Shown one piece after another: positions 1 through 9,019 of a stretch of DNA of 64,000 nucleotides. The translations under genes and the position numbers were made by a program. Below the pieces are notes generated by a model. The model saw only the letters and a list, made by a program, of their open reading frames with translations, did not search any database and was not told where the DNA came from. Position 1 is the stretch's first letter. Every line of letters begins with the position of its first letter. Origin of the DNA: Bog-756 sp963713625 (GTDB lineage Bacteria > Actinomycetota > Acidimicrobiia > Acidimicrobiales > RAAP-2); the NCBI GenBank assembly GCA_963713625.1, contig CAVQMN010000011.1:558001-622000 (forward strand), written 5' to 3'.

Positions 1-2973
1 CTCCGGAGGGCCGACGAGGCGGTCACCGTGGCCCGGGGGCAGCTCAGTTCGCTCGAGCACGCCCTCGAGCGTGACAGGCGTTCACTGGACCAGCTCTCGG
101 TCCGTCTGACTTCGACCGAACGGCGGGCCGCCGTGCTCGAGGGCGAGGACCACGAGCTCGGGGAGCGTCTGGCCGAGACGGAGCAGGCCCGCCATCAACT
201 GCAGGCTGCCGTGGCCGAGACCGAGGCGGCCCACGGACGGGCCACGGGCCGGCTCGAGGCGGCGGAAGGAGCGCTCCGCCAGGCCGAACTGGAGCACCAC
301 CGGTCGGTGGCCCGGGCCGACGCCCTCGAACGGGCGCTCGATGAGGCGCGGGGCGCGGCCGGGGCCGAGTTGCTGTCCGGGGTGGACGGCGTGGTCGGCA
401 TCCTCCTCGACCTCGTCGAAGTGGACGAAGGGTGGGAGGACGCCTTCGAAGCGGCCGCCGGGGCCTCGGTGGCCGCAGTGGTCGTCTCCGGCAGCTTGCC
501 GGCCAGATCCGCACTGGCCCGGTTGCGCGAAGGGGGGGCCACCGGGGCGGTTCTCGCTCTCGCCGACTCGTCCTCGGGCGGCCCGATCCCGGCGGTCTCG
601 ACCTCGGGTGCTTCCGGTTCCGCCGGGCCCGCCACCAACCCCCCGGGCACCGAGCCGATCCGTCCCCATGTGCGCCCCCGCTCGGGAGCCCGCCACCTTC
701 CGGGGCTCGACGCCGCGCTGGACACGCTGCTCGCCGGGTCGCTCTGCTCGCTCGGCGGTTGGTCCGAGGCGATCGACGTGGCCCTGGCCCGGCCCGATCT
801 GGTCGTGGTCACCCGCGACGGTGACCGATTCTCGTCGACGGGGTGGCGAGTGCGGGCCGGGGGTGGAGTGGTGACCGCGGCCGTGGTGGATGAAGCCCGG
901 GCCCGGGCCGAGGCGGCGGTGGCCGCGGCGGCGGAGGCGGCCGACGAGCGGACCACAGCCCGGTCGAGCTTGGAGTCGACGCGCTCGGCTGCGCTGGAAG
1001 CCGTCCGGGCCGACGACCGGAACGAGGTGGCCCATCAGACGGCACGGGCGGCCCGACAGCGGGTGGCGGGTGACATCGTGGCGCTGGCTTCCGAGCTCGA
1101 GGAGATCCGCCGCAACTACGCCGAGCTCGACGACCGGATCATCCGGGACACGGCCCGTGCCGTCGAGCTCCGGGAGGAGCTGCCCCGGTTGGAGTCGGCC
1201 CGGGCGGCGGCCGCCGGGCGGTCGGCCGAGGCCCGGGAAGAGCGCAAGCGCATCGACGAGCGGATCGCCGAAGCGGCTTTGCTGCGCAGCGAGTGGGAGG
1301 TCCGGTCGGCCGGCCTCGTCGAACGTCGCCGGGTCCTCAGCGAACGGTTGGCCGAGGTCGACCGCAGGCTGACCGGGCACGCCGACGAGCGCCGTGAAGC
1401 GGCCGAGCGCCGGACCCGCCTGGAGGCCGACGCCACCGCCGTCGAGCGCCTCCTCACCGTGGTGGCCGCCGCCCAGTCCCAACTGGACTCGGCCTTGGCC
1501 GAGTTGCGCCAACGCCATCAGCGCCAGCTCGAGGCCGTCCGGGCCGGAGGGGCCAGGCTCGAGGAGCTCCGTCGGCGGCGTTCGGCCAACGAGCACGAGC
1601 TGGCCGCCGTCCGGGGCCGGCTCCAGAAGATCGAGCTGGATCTGGTGGAGGCCACCATCCGCCGCGAGTCGGTGATCGAGGCCTTGCGACGGGAGATCGG
1701 CTGTGGGCCCGACGAAGCCCTGGCCGCACCGGAGCCCGAGCTTCCCGAGGGCTCGGATCCGACCAGCCGCATCACCGAACTGGAAGCGGAAATCGCCGCC
1801 CTGGGTCCGGTCAACCCCCTGGCCCTGGAAGAGCTTTCCGAGTTGGGTGAGCGGCACCAGTTCCTCGAGAGCCAGGTCGAGGACGTTCGTGGTGCCCGGC
1901 GGGAGCTCCACCATGTCATCCGGACGCTGGACGAAGAGATCATGCAGGTGTTCGATTCGGCCTTCGCCGACGTCAACGAGCACTTCTCCACCCTGGTCAC
2001 CTCACTCTTCCCCGGGGGGACCGGCCGGCTGTCGCTCACCGATCCGGAGAATCTGCTCGACACCGGGGTCGAGGTGGAGGTCCGCCCGGCCGGCCGTAAC
2101 GTCCGGCGCCTGTCGCTGCTGTCGGGCGGTGAGCGTTCGCTCGTGGCCCTGGCCTTCCTCTTCGCCGTCTTCCGGAGCCGGCCGTCGCCCTTCTATCTCA
2201 TGGACGAAGTCGAGGCCGCGCTCGACGATGTGAACCTCCAGCGGTTCCTCGGTCTGGTCCAGGAGTTCCGCGAGGGTGCCCAGCTGATCATCGTCAGCCA
2301 CCAGAAGCGCACCATGGAGGCGGCCGACGCCCTGTACGGCGTGACCATGGCACCGGGCGGATCGTCGAAGGTCGTCAGCCAGAAGGTGCCGCGCCACCGG
2401 AGCGACGGTTTGGAGTGGTCCGCCGGAGGCTCGGGAACGATCGAGTCCGGGGCGACTCCTGAGGTTGCGGCCGGGCCACTGGCCTTTCCCGGGTCAGCGC
2501 TGCCGGTATCGGCACCGTCGGAACGTGGCTTCGACAACGGCGTGGAACCTGGCGCCGGAGCGATCGCCGAGCCGGCTGCCGCGCCAGCCGCCGAAGCAGC
2601 CGCCGAAGCACCCGCCGAGGCACCCGACGAAGCACCCGCCGAAGCAGCCGACGACGTCGGTGCTATGGGAGGAGCCGACGACGTCGCCCAATCGGACGAC
2701 GAGACCCCTTCTGGGCCTGGCGACGAACCGGCCGACGGGCCGCCCGGCGGAGAAGGGATCTCGAACGGAGACGAAGTCGCTTCCGAATCGGGCGAGCCGG
2801 CCGGCGAGGTTCCCGCGGCCGAAACCGCCCCTGATCTTGCCTCGCTGGTGATGGACGACGGCGGCCTGGAGGGGGGTCTGGCCGGTGGAGCCCGGTTCGA
2901 CACGGTGTATGTCGACGACCGGTTCAGCGAGAGCCGGTCGGCGGCGGAACGCGGCGTGGGTACCGACAACTGA
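1..2973 (+). CDS. smc: Chromosome segregation ATPase SMC, C-terminal part (5' end outside window)
   Basis: The frame is open from the first base, so the N-terminal Walker A head lies outside the window. The visible 990 residues start in the coiled coil. They then show a hinge (about residues 120-285, around GVDGVVGILLDLVEVDEGWE), a second long coiled coil, and the C-terminal head with signature LSGGERSLVAL and Walker B FYLMDEVEAALDD. SMC dimers with ScpA/ScpB compact and segregate the chromosome. After the head there is an unusual tail of about 190 residues, rich in Ala, Glu, Asp and Pro with AEAPAEAPDEAP-type repeats, that SMC proteins do not normally have. The stop overlaps the ftsY start by one base (TGATG), so the two genes are probably translationally coupled. 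Confidence 0.96.
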   Translation, partial: LRRADEAVTVARGQLSSLEHALERDRRSLDQLSVRLTSTERRAAVLEGEDHELGERLAETEQARHQLQAAVAETEAAHGRATGRLEAAEGALRQAELEHHRSVARADALERALDEARGAAGAELLSGVDGVVGILLDLVEVDEGWEDAFEAAAGASVAAVVVSGSLPARSALARLREGGATGAVLALADSSSGGPIPAVSTSGASGSAGPATNPPGTEPIRPHVRPRSGARHLPGLDAALDTLLAGSLCSLGGWSEAIDVALARPDLVVVTRDGDRFSSTGWRVRAGGGVVTAAVVDEARARAEAAVAAAAEAADERTTARSSLESTRSAALEAVRADDRNEVAHQTARAARQRVAGDIVALASELEEIRRNYAELDDRIIRDTARAVELREELPRLESARAAAAGRSAEAREERKRIDERIAEAALLRSEWEVRSAGLVERRRVLSERLAEVDRRLTGHADERREAAERRTRLEADATAVERLLTVVAAAQSQLDSALAELRQRHQRQLEAVRAGGARLEELRRRRSANEHELAAVRGRLQKIELDLVEATIRRESVIEALRREIGCGPDEALAAPEPELPEGSDPTSRITELEAEIAALGPVNPLALEELSELGERHQFLESQVEDVRGARRELHHVIRTLDEEIMQVFDSAFADVNEHFSTLVTSLFPGGTGRLSLTDPENLLDTGVEVEVRPAGRNVRRLSLLSGGERSLVALAFLFAVFRSRPSPFYLMDEVEAALDDVNLQRFLGLVQEFREGAQLIIVSHQKRTMEAADALYGVTMAPGGSSKVVSQKVPRHRSDGLEWSAGGSGTIESGATPEVAAGPLAFPGSALPVSAPSERGFDNGVEPGAGAIAEPAAAPAAEAAAEAPAEAPDEAPAEAADDVGAMGGADDVAQSDDETPSGPGDEPADGPPGGEGISNGDEVASESGEPAGEVPAAETAPDLASLVMDDGGLEGGLAGGARFDTVYVDDRFSESRSAAERGVGTDN

Positions 2974-4220
2974 TGCATCCCGATCTGCTGGTGGCCACTT
3001 CCGACGCGGTCGTCGGTCTGTTCGTGGCCATACCGGTCGTGCTGGTGGCCGGAGGGGTGGTCGTCGGTCTCCGTCTCCGGGGCCGCGGGGGTAAGGCTCA
3101 TGTGCCGGCCGGTGAGGTGGCCAGCGACGCCACCACGGACATCGAGCTGGACCGGAGTGCCGACGCCACCCGGGAGGCGAAGGGCGAAGGACCCACCGCG
3201 GCAGGATCGACGGCCGTCGAGACGGCTGCGCCCGTCCAACCCGTCGAGGCCCCTGAGGTCGTCGAACCGGCCGAACCGGCCGAACCGCCGTCCTACCGAG
3301 GTCGGCTGGGCAAGGCCCGAGGCCTGCTCTCGGGCTATCTGGGTGCGGTCCGTTCCAGAGGAAAGATCGATGCTGCGACCTGGGATGATCTCGAAGAAGC
3401 GCTGATCCGGGCCGATGTCGGAGTCGGCGCCACCGACGCCCTGCTCAGCGGGTTGAGAACCCGGGTCAAGAACGGAGAGATCGCCGGACCCGATGCCTTG
3501 GTGGATGCGCTCAAGGCGGAGCTGGTCTCGATGCTGACGTCGGCTGACGCCTCGTTGGCTGTACCCGGAACGACTTCGGAGACCGCCGAGGCCGCGGACG
3601 GCGAGGACGCCCGGACGGTGGATGTCTGGCTGTTCGTCGGCGTCAACGGTGTGGGCAAGACCACCACCGTGGGGAAAGTGGCCAGTCGGATGTCCAAGAG
3701 CGGCACCAAGGTGCTGCTGGCTGCGGGTGACACCTTCCGAGCGGCGGCGGGGGAGCAGTTGGCCCTGTGGGCCTCCCGGGCCGACGCCGACATCGTGCGG
3801 GGGTCCGAGGGCGGAGATCCGAGCTCGGTGGTCTTCGACGCCGTGCAACGGGCCGCTTCACGGGGTCATGAGATGGTGCTGGCCGACACGGCCGGCCGCC
3901 TGCACAACAAGGTCAACCTCATCGAGGAGTTGAAAAAGATCCGTCGGGTTGCCGACCGCCCTCCGGGCCGGGTGGTGGAGGTATTGCTGGTGCTGGATGC
4001 CACGACCGGCCAGAACGGACTGACGCAGGCCAAGGTGTTCCTCGATGCCGTGGACGTGTCAGGGGTGGTGCTGACCAAGCTCGACGGCACGGCCAAGGGG
4101 GGGATCGTGGTGGCCGTCCAGCGGGAGCTCGGGCTCCCGGTGAAACTGGTCGGCCTGGGTGAAGGTGTCGAGGACCTGATCGATTTCGATCCGGCCGCCT
4201 TCGTGGACGCCCTGTTCTGA
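2973..4220 (+). CDS. ftsY: Signal recognition particle receptor FtsY
   Basis: FtsY is the membrane-side GTPase that docks SRP-ribosome complexes at the translocon. The 415-residue protein opens with a hydrophobic segment (VVGLFVAIPVVLVAGGVVVGL) followed by a basic stretch. A variable acidic/Pro-rich linker leads to the NG GTPase domain, with P-loop GVNGVGKTTT, DTAGRLHNK and TKLDGTAKGG. The N-terminal membrane anchor is typical of actinobacterial FtsY. The ATG overlaps the smc stop by one base. ffh follows after a 126-base gap, so receptor and SRP GTPase are genetically adjacent. Confidence 0.96.
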   Translation: MHPDLLVATSDAVVGLFVAIPVVLVAGGVVVGLRLRGRGGKAHVPAGEVASDATTDIELDRSADATREAKGEGPTAAGSTAVETAAPVQPVEAPEVVEPAEPAEPPSYRGRLGKARGLLSGYLGAVRSRGKIDAATWDDLEEALIRADVGVGATDALLSGLRTRVKNGEIAGPDALVDALKAELVSMLTSADASLAVPGTTSETAEAADGEDARTVDVWLFVGVNGVGKTTTVGKVASRMSKSGTKVLLAAGDTFRAAAGEQLALWASRADADIVRGSEGGDPSSVVFDAVQRAASRGHEMVLADTAGRLHNKVNLIEELKKIRRVADRPPGRVVEVLLVLDATTGQNGLTQAKVFLDAVDVSGVVLTKLDGTAKGGIVVAVQRELGLPVKLVGLGEGVEDLIDFDPAAFVDALF

Positions 4221-4346
4221 CCGGTCCGACTGATCTGACCGGTCCGTCTGAGCGACCCGCTCCCGCCGCACCCAACCCCGACACCCACCGCCGCGACGCC
4301 GGCTGCAACCGCCGGGTCGACCGCCGTCCTATAGCCTGAGGGGCCC

Positions 4347-5927
4347 ATGTTCGAGAGCCTGACCGACAGATTCGAGGGAATTTTCACCAGACTCCGCAAT
4401 CGCGGACGGCTGAGTGACGCCGACGTCGACGAGGTCCTCAGGGAGATCCGAACCGCCCTGCTCGAGGCCGACGTCGAGATCGGAGTGGTGCGGAAGTTCA
4501 CCGAAGCGGTCCGTACGCGGTGCGTGGGCCTGGAGCTGGTCCAGAACCTGAGCCCGGGCCAGCAGGTCATCAAGATCGTCAACGAAGAGCTGGTCGGCAT
4601 CCTCGGTGGCGAGACGCTCAGGATCACCTACGCCGGACGGCCGCCGACCGTGGTCCTGCTGGCCGGTCTGCAGGGTTCCGGGAAGACCACGGCCTCAGCC
4701 AAGCTGGCCCGCTGGTTCAAGCAGCAGGGTCGGAACCCGCTCCTGGTCGGTGCCGACCTGCAGCGCCCCGCCGCCGTCGAACAGCTCCGGGTCCTCGGAT
4801 CCCAGGCCGGGATCACCGTGTTCAGCGAGGCCAGCGATCCCGTGGCGGTAGCCGCGGCCGGTCTCGAGGAGGCCAGGCGCCTGGGTCGGGACGTCCTCAT
4901 CGTGGACACGGCCGGCCGGCTGTCCATCGACGAGGACCTCATGGAGGAGATCCGGCACATCGCCGGAGCCGTGGATCCCCACTACACATTCCTGGTCATC
5001 GATGCCATGACCGGTCAGGACGCGGTGGCCACCGCGGCCGCCTTCCACGAGGCCCTGTCACTCGACGGCGTCATCCTGACCAAGCTCGACGGCGATGCCC
5101 GAGGCGGGGCGGCCCTGTCGGTGAAGGAGGTGGTGGGCAAGCCCATTGCCTTCGCCTCCACCGGCGAGAAGCTCGACGATTTCGACCAGTTCCATCCCGA
5201 CCGGATGGCCGATCGCATCCTCGGGATGGGCGACGTCCTCAGTCTCATCGAACAGGCCGACCGCACCATGGACAAGGAGGTCACCACCAAGGGTGCGGCC
5301 GCCATGATGGAGGGGCGGTTCACCCTCGAGGACTTCCTCGAACAGCTCCAGCAGGTCAAGAAGATGGGCTCGGTGTCGGGGATGCTGTCCCTTCTCCCCG
5401 GGGTGCCCAAGGATCTGAAACAGGCTTCTTCGGCCGTCGATGACCGCCAGATCGGCCAGATCGAGGCGATCATCCGCTCGATGACGCCGACCGAGCGTTC
5501 CGACCCGGCCATCATCGACGGTGCCCGTCGGGTCAGGATCGCCAACGGCAGCGGCACGGCCACGTCCGACGTCAACGCCCTCCTCAAGCAGTTCAAGGAG
5601 ATGCAGAAGATGATGAAAGGATTCGGGAAGGGCGGCATGGCCGGGGCCATGGGCGGGCTCGGCGGCATGTTCGGACGGGGCGGGGCCAAGATGTCCCCGA
5701 AGGCGCTGGCCGAGATGGCCGAGATGGGCGGAATGGCCGAGCTGGGTGCCCCCGGCGGGGACCCCTCCTTCGGGGCCATGGGCGGCCAGCCAGGCGGATT
5801 CGGAGGGGGGCCGATGTCCCCGGCCGGCCCGGCTCCGGGTGGATCGGCCCGGGGCTCGTCCAAGGCCAAAGGCAAGGGCGGAAAGAAGGGGAAGGGTGGG
5901 GGAAGGGTGACGCCCAAAGCCAGGTGA
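4347..5927 (+). CDS. ffh: Signal recognition particle GTPase Ffh (SRP54)
   Basis: Ffh binds SRP RNA and signal sequences of nascent membrane proteins and delivers them to FtsY. The 526 residues show the N helical bundle (starting MFESLTDRFEGIFTRLRNRG), the G domain with P-loop GLQGSGKTTASAKLA, DTAGRLSIDEDL and TKLDGDARGG, and the methionine-rich M domain around MMEGRFTLEDFLEQ and KQFKEMQKMMKGFGKGG. The protein ends in a long Gly/Met/Lys-rich tail. A possible -10 (TAGCCT, 4332-4337) lies only 9 bases before the ATG, so the leader would be very short. A polar effect on rpsP downstream is possible, because only 142 bases separate them. Confidence 0.97.
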   Translation: MFESLTDRFEGIFTRLRNRGRLSDADVDEVLREIRTALLEADVEIGVVRKFTEAVRTRCVGLELVQNLSPGQQVIKIVNEELVGILGGETLRITYAGRPPTVVLLAGLQGSGKTTASAKLARWFKQQGRNPLLVGADLQRPAAVEQLRVLGSQAGITVFSEASDPVAVAAAGLEEARRLGRDVLIVDTAGRLSIDEDLMEEIRHIAGAVDPHYTFLVIDAMTGQDAVATAAAFHEALSLDGVILTKLDGDARGGAALSVKEVVGKPIAFASTGEKLDDFDQFHPDRMADRILGMGDVLSLIEQADRTMDKEVTTKGAAAMMEGRFTLEDFLEQLQQVKKMGSVSGMLSLLPGVPKDLKQASSAVDDRQIGQIEAIIRSMTPTERSDPAIIDGARRVRIANGSGTATSDVNALLKQFKEMQKMMKGFGKGGMAGAMGGLGGMFGRGGAKMSPKALAEMAEMGGMAELGAPGGDPSFGAMGGQPGGFGGGPMSPAGPAPGGSARGSSKAKGKGGKKGKGGGRVTPKAR

Positions 5928-6011
5928 GAGGCTCCGCTCACCTGGATTTCGAACCGGCCCCCGTCGGAATCGTGTCCAGCCGGCAGCCCGCCGGACAGGA
6001 CTGCACGTGGA

Positions 6012-6030
6012 CTCCCATTTTTGGTGGGAG
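6012..6030 (+). promoter_or_regulatory. Hairpin in the rpsP leader
   Basis: CTCCCA (6012-6017) and TGGGAG (6025-6030) form a perfect 6-bp stem around a seven-base T/G loop. It lies about 40 bases before the rpsP GTG. There is no T-run after it, so it is not a classical terminator. It could be an RNA leader element or a weak ffh terminator. Confidence 0.4.
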
Positions 6031-6069
6031 ACTGTGCGGCGCTAGCAAGAGAATGCAGAGGAGTTCACA

Positions 6070-6357
6070 GTGGCCGTAAAGCTCCGCCTCGTGCGGATCG
6101 GAAAGAAAAAGCAGCCGACGTACCGGCTGGTGGCGGCGGACAGCCGGTCACCCCGCAACGGTCGGTTCATCGAGATCGTGGGCACCTATGCCCCCCGCGG
6201 CAAGTCGTTGGCCGAACCCGACGCCGTCATCGAGATCGACAACGCCAAGGCCGTCAAATGGCTGTCACAGGGTGCGACGCCCACCGAACGGGTCGAGAAA
6301 CTGTTGAAGAAGTCAGGCGCGCTCGACGAATTCGAACTGGCCAAGGCGGCCAAGTGA
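6070..6357 (+). CDS. rpsP: 30S ribosomal protein S16
   Basis: S16 is a small assembly protein of the 30S subunit. The 95-residue product begins MAVKLRLVRIGKKKQPTYR and contains the family features VVADSRSPRNGRFIE-like (here AADSRSPRNGRFIEIVG) and the GATPTERVEKLLKKSG C-terminal region. Its length is normal. Translation starts at a GTG preceded by a good ribosome-binding site, AGAGGAG, seven bases upstream. The stop overlaps the khpA start by three bases, so S16 and KhpA are coupled. Confidence 0.97.
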   Translation: MAVKLRLVRIGKKKQPTYRLVAADSRSPRNGRFIEIVGTYAPRGKSLAEPDAVIEIDNAKAVKWLSQGATPTERVEKLLKKSGALDEFELAKAAK

Positions 6358-6692
6358 GCGACGAACTGGCGCTGGACTCGGCTGACGACGTCAACACCAT
6401 CGATGACATCGACGGGAATGAAGACGACGACGCCGGCAACCGGGTCTCCGGGGGGACACCCTTGGCCGTCGTCACCTACCTGGTCAACGCCATCACGTCG
6501 GAGCCCGGGTCCGTGGTCATCAACACGGAGGAGCGGGGGAACTCGGTCCGCTTCCGCATCCACGTCGCCCCCGACGACATGGGCCGGGTCATCGGTCGAC
6601 GTGGACGGGTGGCCCAGGCCATCCGCACCGTGGTCGCCGCGGCCGGCGCCCGCGACGGGGTTCAGACCAGCGTCGACATCGTCGACGACTGA
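6354..6692 (+). CDS. khpA: KH-domain RNA-binding protein KhpA
   Basis: The 112-residue protein has an acidic N-terminal extension (DSADDVNTIDDIDGNEDDD) and one KH domain with the nucleic-acid-binding loop GRVIGRRGRVAQAIR. KhpA-type proteins bind RNA, often with KhpB, and the rpsP-khpA-rimM-trmD order is conserved in Gram-positive bacteria. The GTG start lies inside the rpsP stop (GTGA overlap); longer in-frame readings upstream only shadow rpsP. The acidic leader is longer than in the usual ~80-residue KhpA. Confidence 0.92.
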   Translation: MSDELALDSADDVNTIDDIDGNEDDDAGNRVSGGTPLAVVTYLVNAITSEPGSVVINTEERGNSVRFRIHVAPDDMGRVIGRRGRVAQAIRTVVAAAGARDGVQTSVDIVDD

Positions 6693-6712
6693 CGAACTCC
6701 CGGTTCGGTGAG

Positions 6713-7258
6713 GTGAGCCGTCCCGACCACGGTGTCGACGGCCACACCGATGCCGAGGGCGGCACCGCCCCTGCGCAGAACGCCGAGGTCCCCATGCTCG
6801 AGGTGGGACACGTGGTGAAGCCCCACGGGCTCCGGGGCGACGTGATCGTCTCGTTGGCCACCAACCGGGATGAGCGGGTGGCGCCCGGCTCCCTGCTCAG
6901 CACCGATGAGGGGCGGACGATGAAGGTGCTCCGTTCCTCGCCTCACCAGGGCAGGTTCATCGTCACCTTCGAGGGCCTGTCGGGTATCGAGGAGGCGGAG
7001 CGGGCCCGGGGCACGAAGCTCTTCGCTCCTCCGCTCGACGACCCCGATGCGCTGTGGATCCACGAGCTCATCGGCGCCGAGGTCGAGGACAGCACCGGCC
7101 GGGTGCTCGGAACGGTGGAGAGCATCGAAGCCAATCCGGCCAGTGACCTCCTGGTCCTCGACGGCGGAGCGCTGATCCCGCTCCGCTTCGTCACCGGGAA
7201 CGAACCCGGCGTTCGGGTCACCGTGGACGTCCCCGACGGACTCCTCGATCTGTCCTGA
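6713..7258 (+). CDS. rimM: 16S rRNA processing protein RimM
   Basis: RimM is a 30S maturation factor that binds S19 and the 16S 3' domain. The protein has the N-terminal RimM beta-barrel (LEVGHVVKPHGLRGDVIVS, FEGLSGIEEAERARGTKLF) and a PRC-barrel (LIGAEVEDSTGRVLGTVE, DLLVLDGGALIPLRF). The chosen GTG gives 181 residues with about 27 non-conserved N-terminal residues. An ATG at 6794 (MLEVGHVVKPHG) is the alternative if that extension is not real. It lies between khpA and trmD in the same direction. Confidence 0.94.
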   Translation: MSRPDHGVDGHTDAEGGTAPAQNAEVPMLEVGHVVKPHGLRGDVIVSLATNRDERVAPGSLLSTDEGRTMKVLRSSPHQGRFIVTFEGLSGIEEAERARGTKLFAPPLDDPDALWIHELIGAEVEDSTGRVLGTVESIEANPASDLLVLDGGALIPLRFVTGNEPGVRVTVDVPDGLLDLS

Positions 7259-7271
7259 TCACGGCCCTTCC

Positions 7272-8048
7272 ATGCGCACCCTCAGGATCGACGTCTTCAC
7301 CCTCTTCCCCGACGTCATCGACCACTACGCCGACGCTTCGATTCTTGGGCGGGCCCGTGGTCGGGGTCAGCTGGACCTCCGGGCCCACGATGTCCGGGAC
7401 GCGGCCACCGACCCGCACCGGTCGGTGGACGATTCGCCGTTCGGGGGCGGTGCCGGCATGGTCCTCAGCCCTGAACCGGTGTTCCGCTCCGTGGAGGAGG
7501 TCGCCGCATCGGCCGAAGGCCTGCCCCGGCCCCTGGTGCTGCTGTCCCCCTCGGGTCGGCGCTTCGATCAGGAGGTGGCCCGGGACTATGCCGCCACCGA
7601 CGGGTTCTCCCTGTTGTGCGGCCGCTACGAGGGCGTGGACCAGCGAATCGCCGACCATCTGGTCGACCAGGAGCTGTCGGTGGGTGATTTCGTCCTGGCC
7701 GGCGGCGAGCTCGCCGCCCTGGTGGTGGTGGAATCGGTGGTCCGCCTGTTGCCCGGGGTGCTCGGGAACGACGATTCTTCCGGCGACGAGAGCTTCTCCG
7801 CCGGTCTCCTCGAGTATCCCCAGTACACCCGCCCCGCCGGGTTCCGGGGGTGGGAGGTACCGGCCACGCTTCTGTCCGGCGACCACGCCCGGGTGGATCG
7901 CTGGCGGCGGGCCCAGGCCCTCGTCCGCACCATCGAGCGCCGTCCCGACCTCATCGCCGCCCGGGGCGGGCTGTCCGAGGCGGAGGTCCAGCTGCTGGTC
8001 GACCAGGGTGAGGTGCGCCTGCTGCGCGAACACGGCTACGATTGGTGA
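7272..8048 (+). CDS. trmD: tRNA (guanine-37-N1) methyltransferase
   Basis: TrmD methylates N1 of G37 in tRNAs to prevent +1 frameshifting. It is a SPOUT-fold enzyme with a deep trefoil knot. The 258-residue product shows IDVFTLFPDVIDHY, SPFGGGAGMVL, the knot motifs LLCGRYEGVDQRI and SVGDFVLAGGE, and the C-terminal PQYTRPAGFRGWEVP. Length and motifs are those of a normal TrmD. The ATG is 13 bases after the rimM stop, which implies co-transcription. Confidence 0.97.
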   Translation: MRTLRIDVFTLFPDVIDHYADASILGRARGRGQLDLRAHDVRDAATDPHRSVDDSPFGGGAGMVLSPEPVFRSVEEVAASAEGLPRPLVLLSPSGRRFDQEVARDYAATDGFSLLCGRYEGVDQRIADHLVDQELSVGDFVLAGGELAALVVVESVVRLLPGVLGNDDSSGDESFSAGLLEYPQYTRPAGFRGWEVPATLLSGDHARVDRWRRAQALVRTIERRPDLIAARGGLSEAEVQLLVDQGEVRLLREHGYDW

Positions 8049-8191
8049 GCCTCGCAGGCGCCGGAGACCCGGTTTTCACAGCGAAGGCCCGGGACGAACC
8101 GAACTTCACGAGGAGCCAGAGCTTCCCGAGGGGCCGGCGGCCGGGTGCCAGACGAGGGAGAGTCCGAACGATTCCTGGAAAGACGCGCCCA

Positions 8192-8545
8192 ATGAACCCG
8201 ACCGACATCATCGACCGTGACAGCCTGCGGGAGGACGTTCCCGACTTCCGGCCCGGGGACACCGTCAAGGTCCACGTGCGGGTGGTCGAAGGGACCCGGG
8301 AGCGGGTCCAGGTGTTCCAGGGGGCGGTCGTCAAGCGCCAGGGGACCGGGGTCCGCGAGACCTTCACCGTCCGCAAGGTGAGCTTCGGCGTCGGGGTGGA
8401 GCGCACCTTCCCCGTCCACTCGCCGGTGATCGACCACACCGAGGTGGTGTCGCTCGGAGATGTCCGCCGGGCCAAGCTCTACTACCTCCGGGACCGCCAC
8501 GGGAAGGCGGCGAAGATCAAGGAGCGCCGGACTGCTCGTCCCTGA
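8192..8545 (+). CDS. rplS: 50S ribosomal protein L19
   Basis: L19 lies at the 30S-50S interface. The 117 residues run from MNPTDIIDRDSLREDVPDF through FRPGDTVKVHVRVVEGTRERVQ, FQGAVVKRQGTGVRETFTVRK and VERTFPVHSP to KLYYLRDRHGKAAKIKERR, all typical. The frame is open further upstream, but only the ATG at 8192 gives the family N-terminus. This leaves a 143-base gap after trmD that could be a leader; no recognised L19 leader motif was identified there. Confidence 0.97.
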   Translation: MNPTDIIDRDSLREDVPDFRPGDTVKVHVRVVEGTRERVQVFQGAVVKRQGTGVRETFTVRKVSFGVGVERTFPVHSPVIDHTEVVSLGDVRRAKLYYLRDRHGKAAKIKERRTARP

Positions 8546-8725
8546 TCGGTTGGACGGAGCGACTGGTCGTTCGACCGGTCGACGCACGGGTCGTGCGGGG
8601 TCGAGGGGTGCGCCGGGCCTCGGCTGCCCGATCCGTGCGGGGCGTCTGCAGATGGCGCGGGCCTTGTGGCGGGCGAGGACGCGGTGGCACAGTGGATGTG
8701 GTGGCCGAGTGGGCGTCGTAGTGCA

Positions 8726-9019
8726 GTGAGCGAAGAGGATCTCGAACGATATGAGTCGGAGATCGAGCTCGCTCTCGTCCAGGAGTATCGGGCCGTCCTC
8801 CCACTGTTCGCCTACGTGGTGGAGACCGAACGTCGCTTCTACCTGGCCAACAGCGTCGACGTGACCGTGAGGTCGGACACCTCGCCGGCGTGCGTGGAGG
8901 TCAATCTCAACGACGCCTGGGTGTGGGATATGTACCGACCCGCCCGCTTCGTGCCCTCGGTCCGCATCCTCACCTTCCGGGACGTCAATATCGAACGGCT
9001 TCCCGAGAAGGATCTGTGA
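8726..9019 (+). CDS. DUF2469 family protein
   Basis: This 97-residue acidic protein starts MSEEDLERYESEIELALVQ and contains VVETERRFYLANSVDV and a C-terminal ILTFRDVNIERLPEKDL. It matches the actinobacterial DUF2469 family, which sits between rnhB and yraN in many actinobacteria and has no assigned function. The GTG at 8726 gives the family start and overlaps no neighbour. lepB and rnhB, usual between rplS and this gene, are absent from the 180-base gap. The stop overlaps the yraN GTG, so the two are coupled. Confidence 0.85.
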   Translation: MSEEDLERYESEIELALVQEYRAVLPLFAYVVETERRFYLANSVDVTVRSDTSPACVEVNLNDAWVWDMYRPARFVPSVRILTFRDVNIERLPEKDL

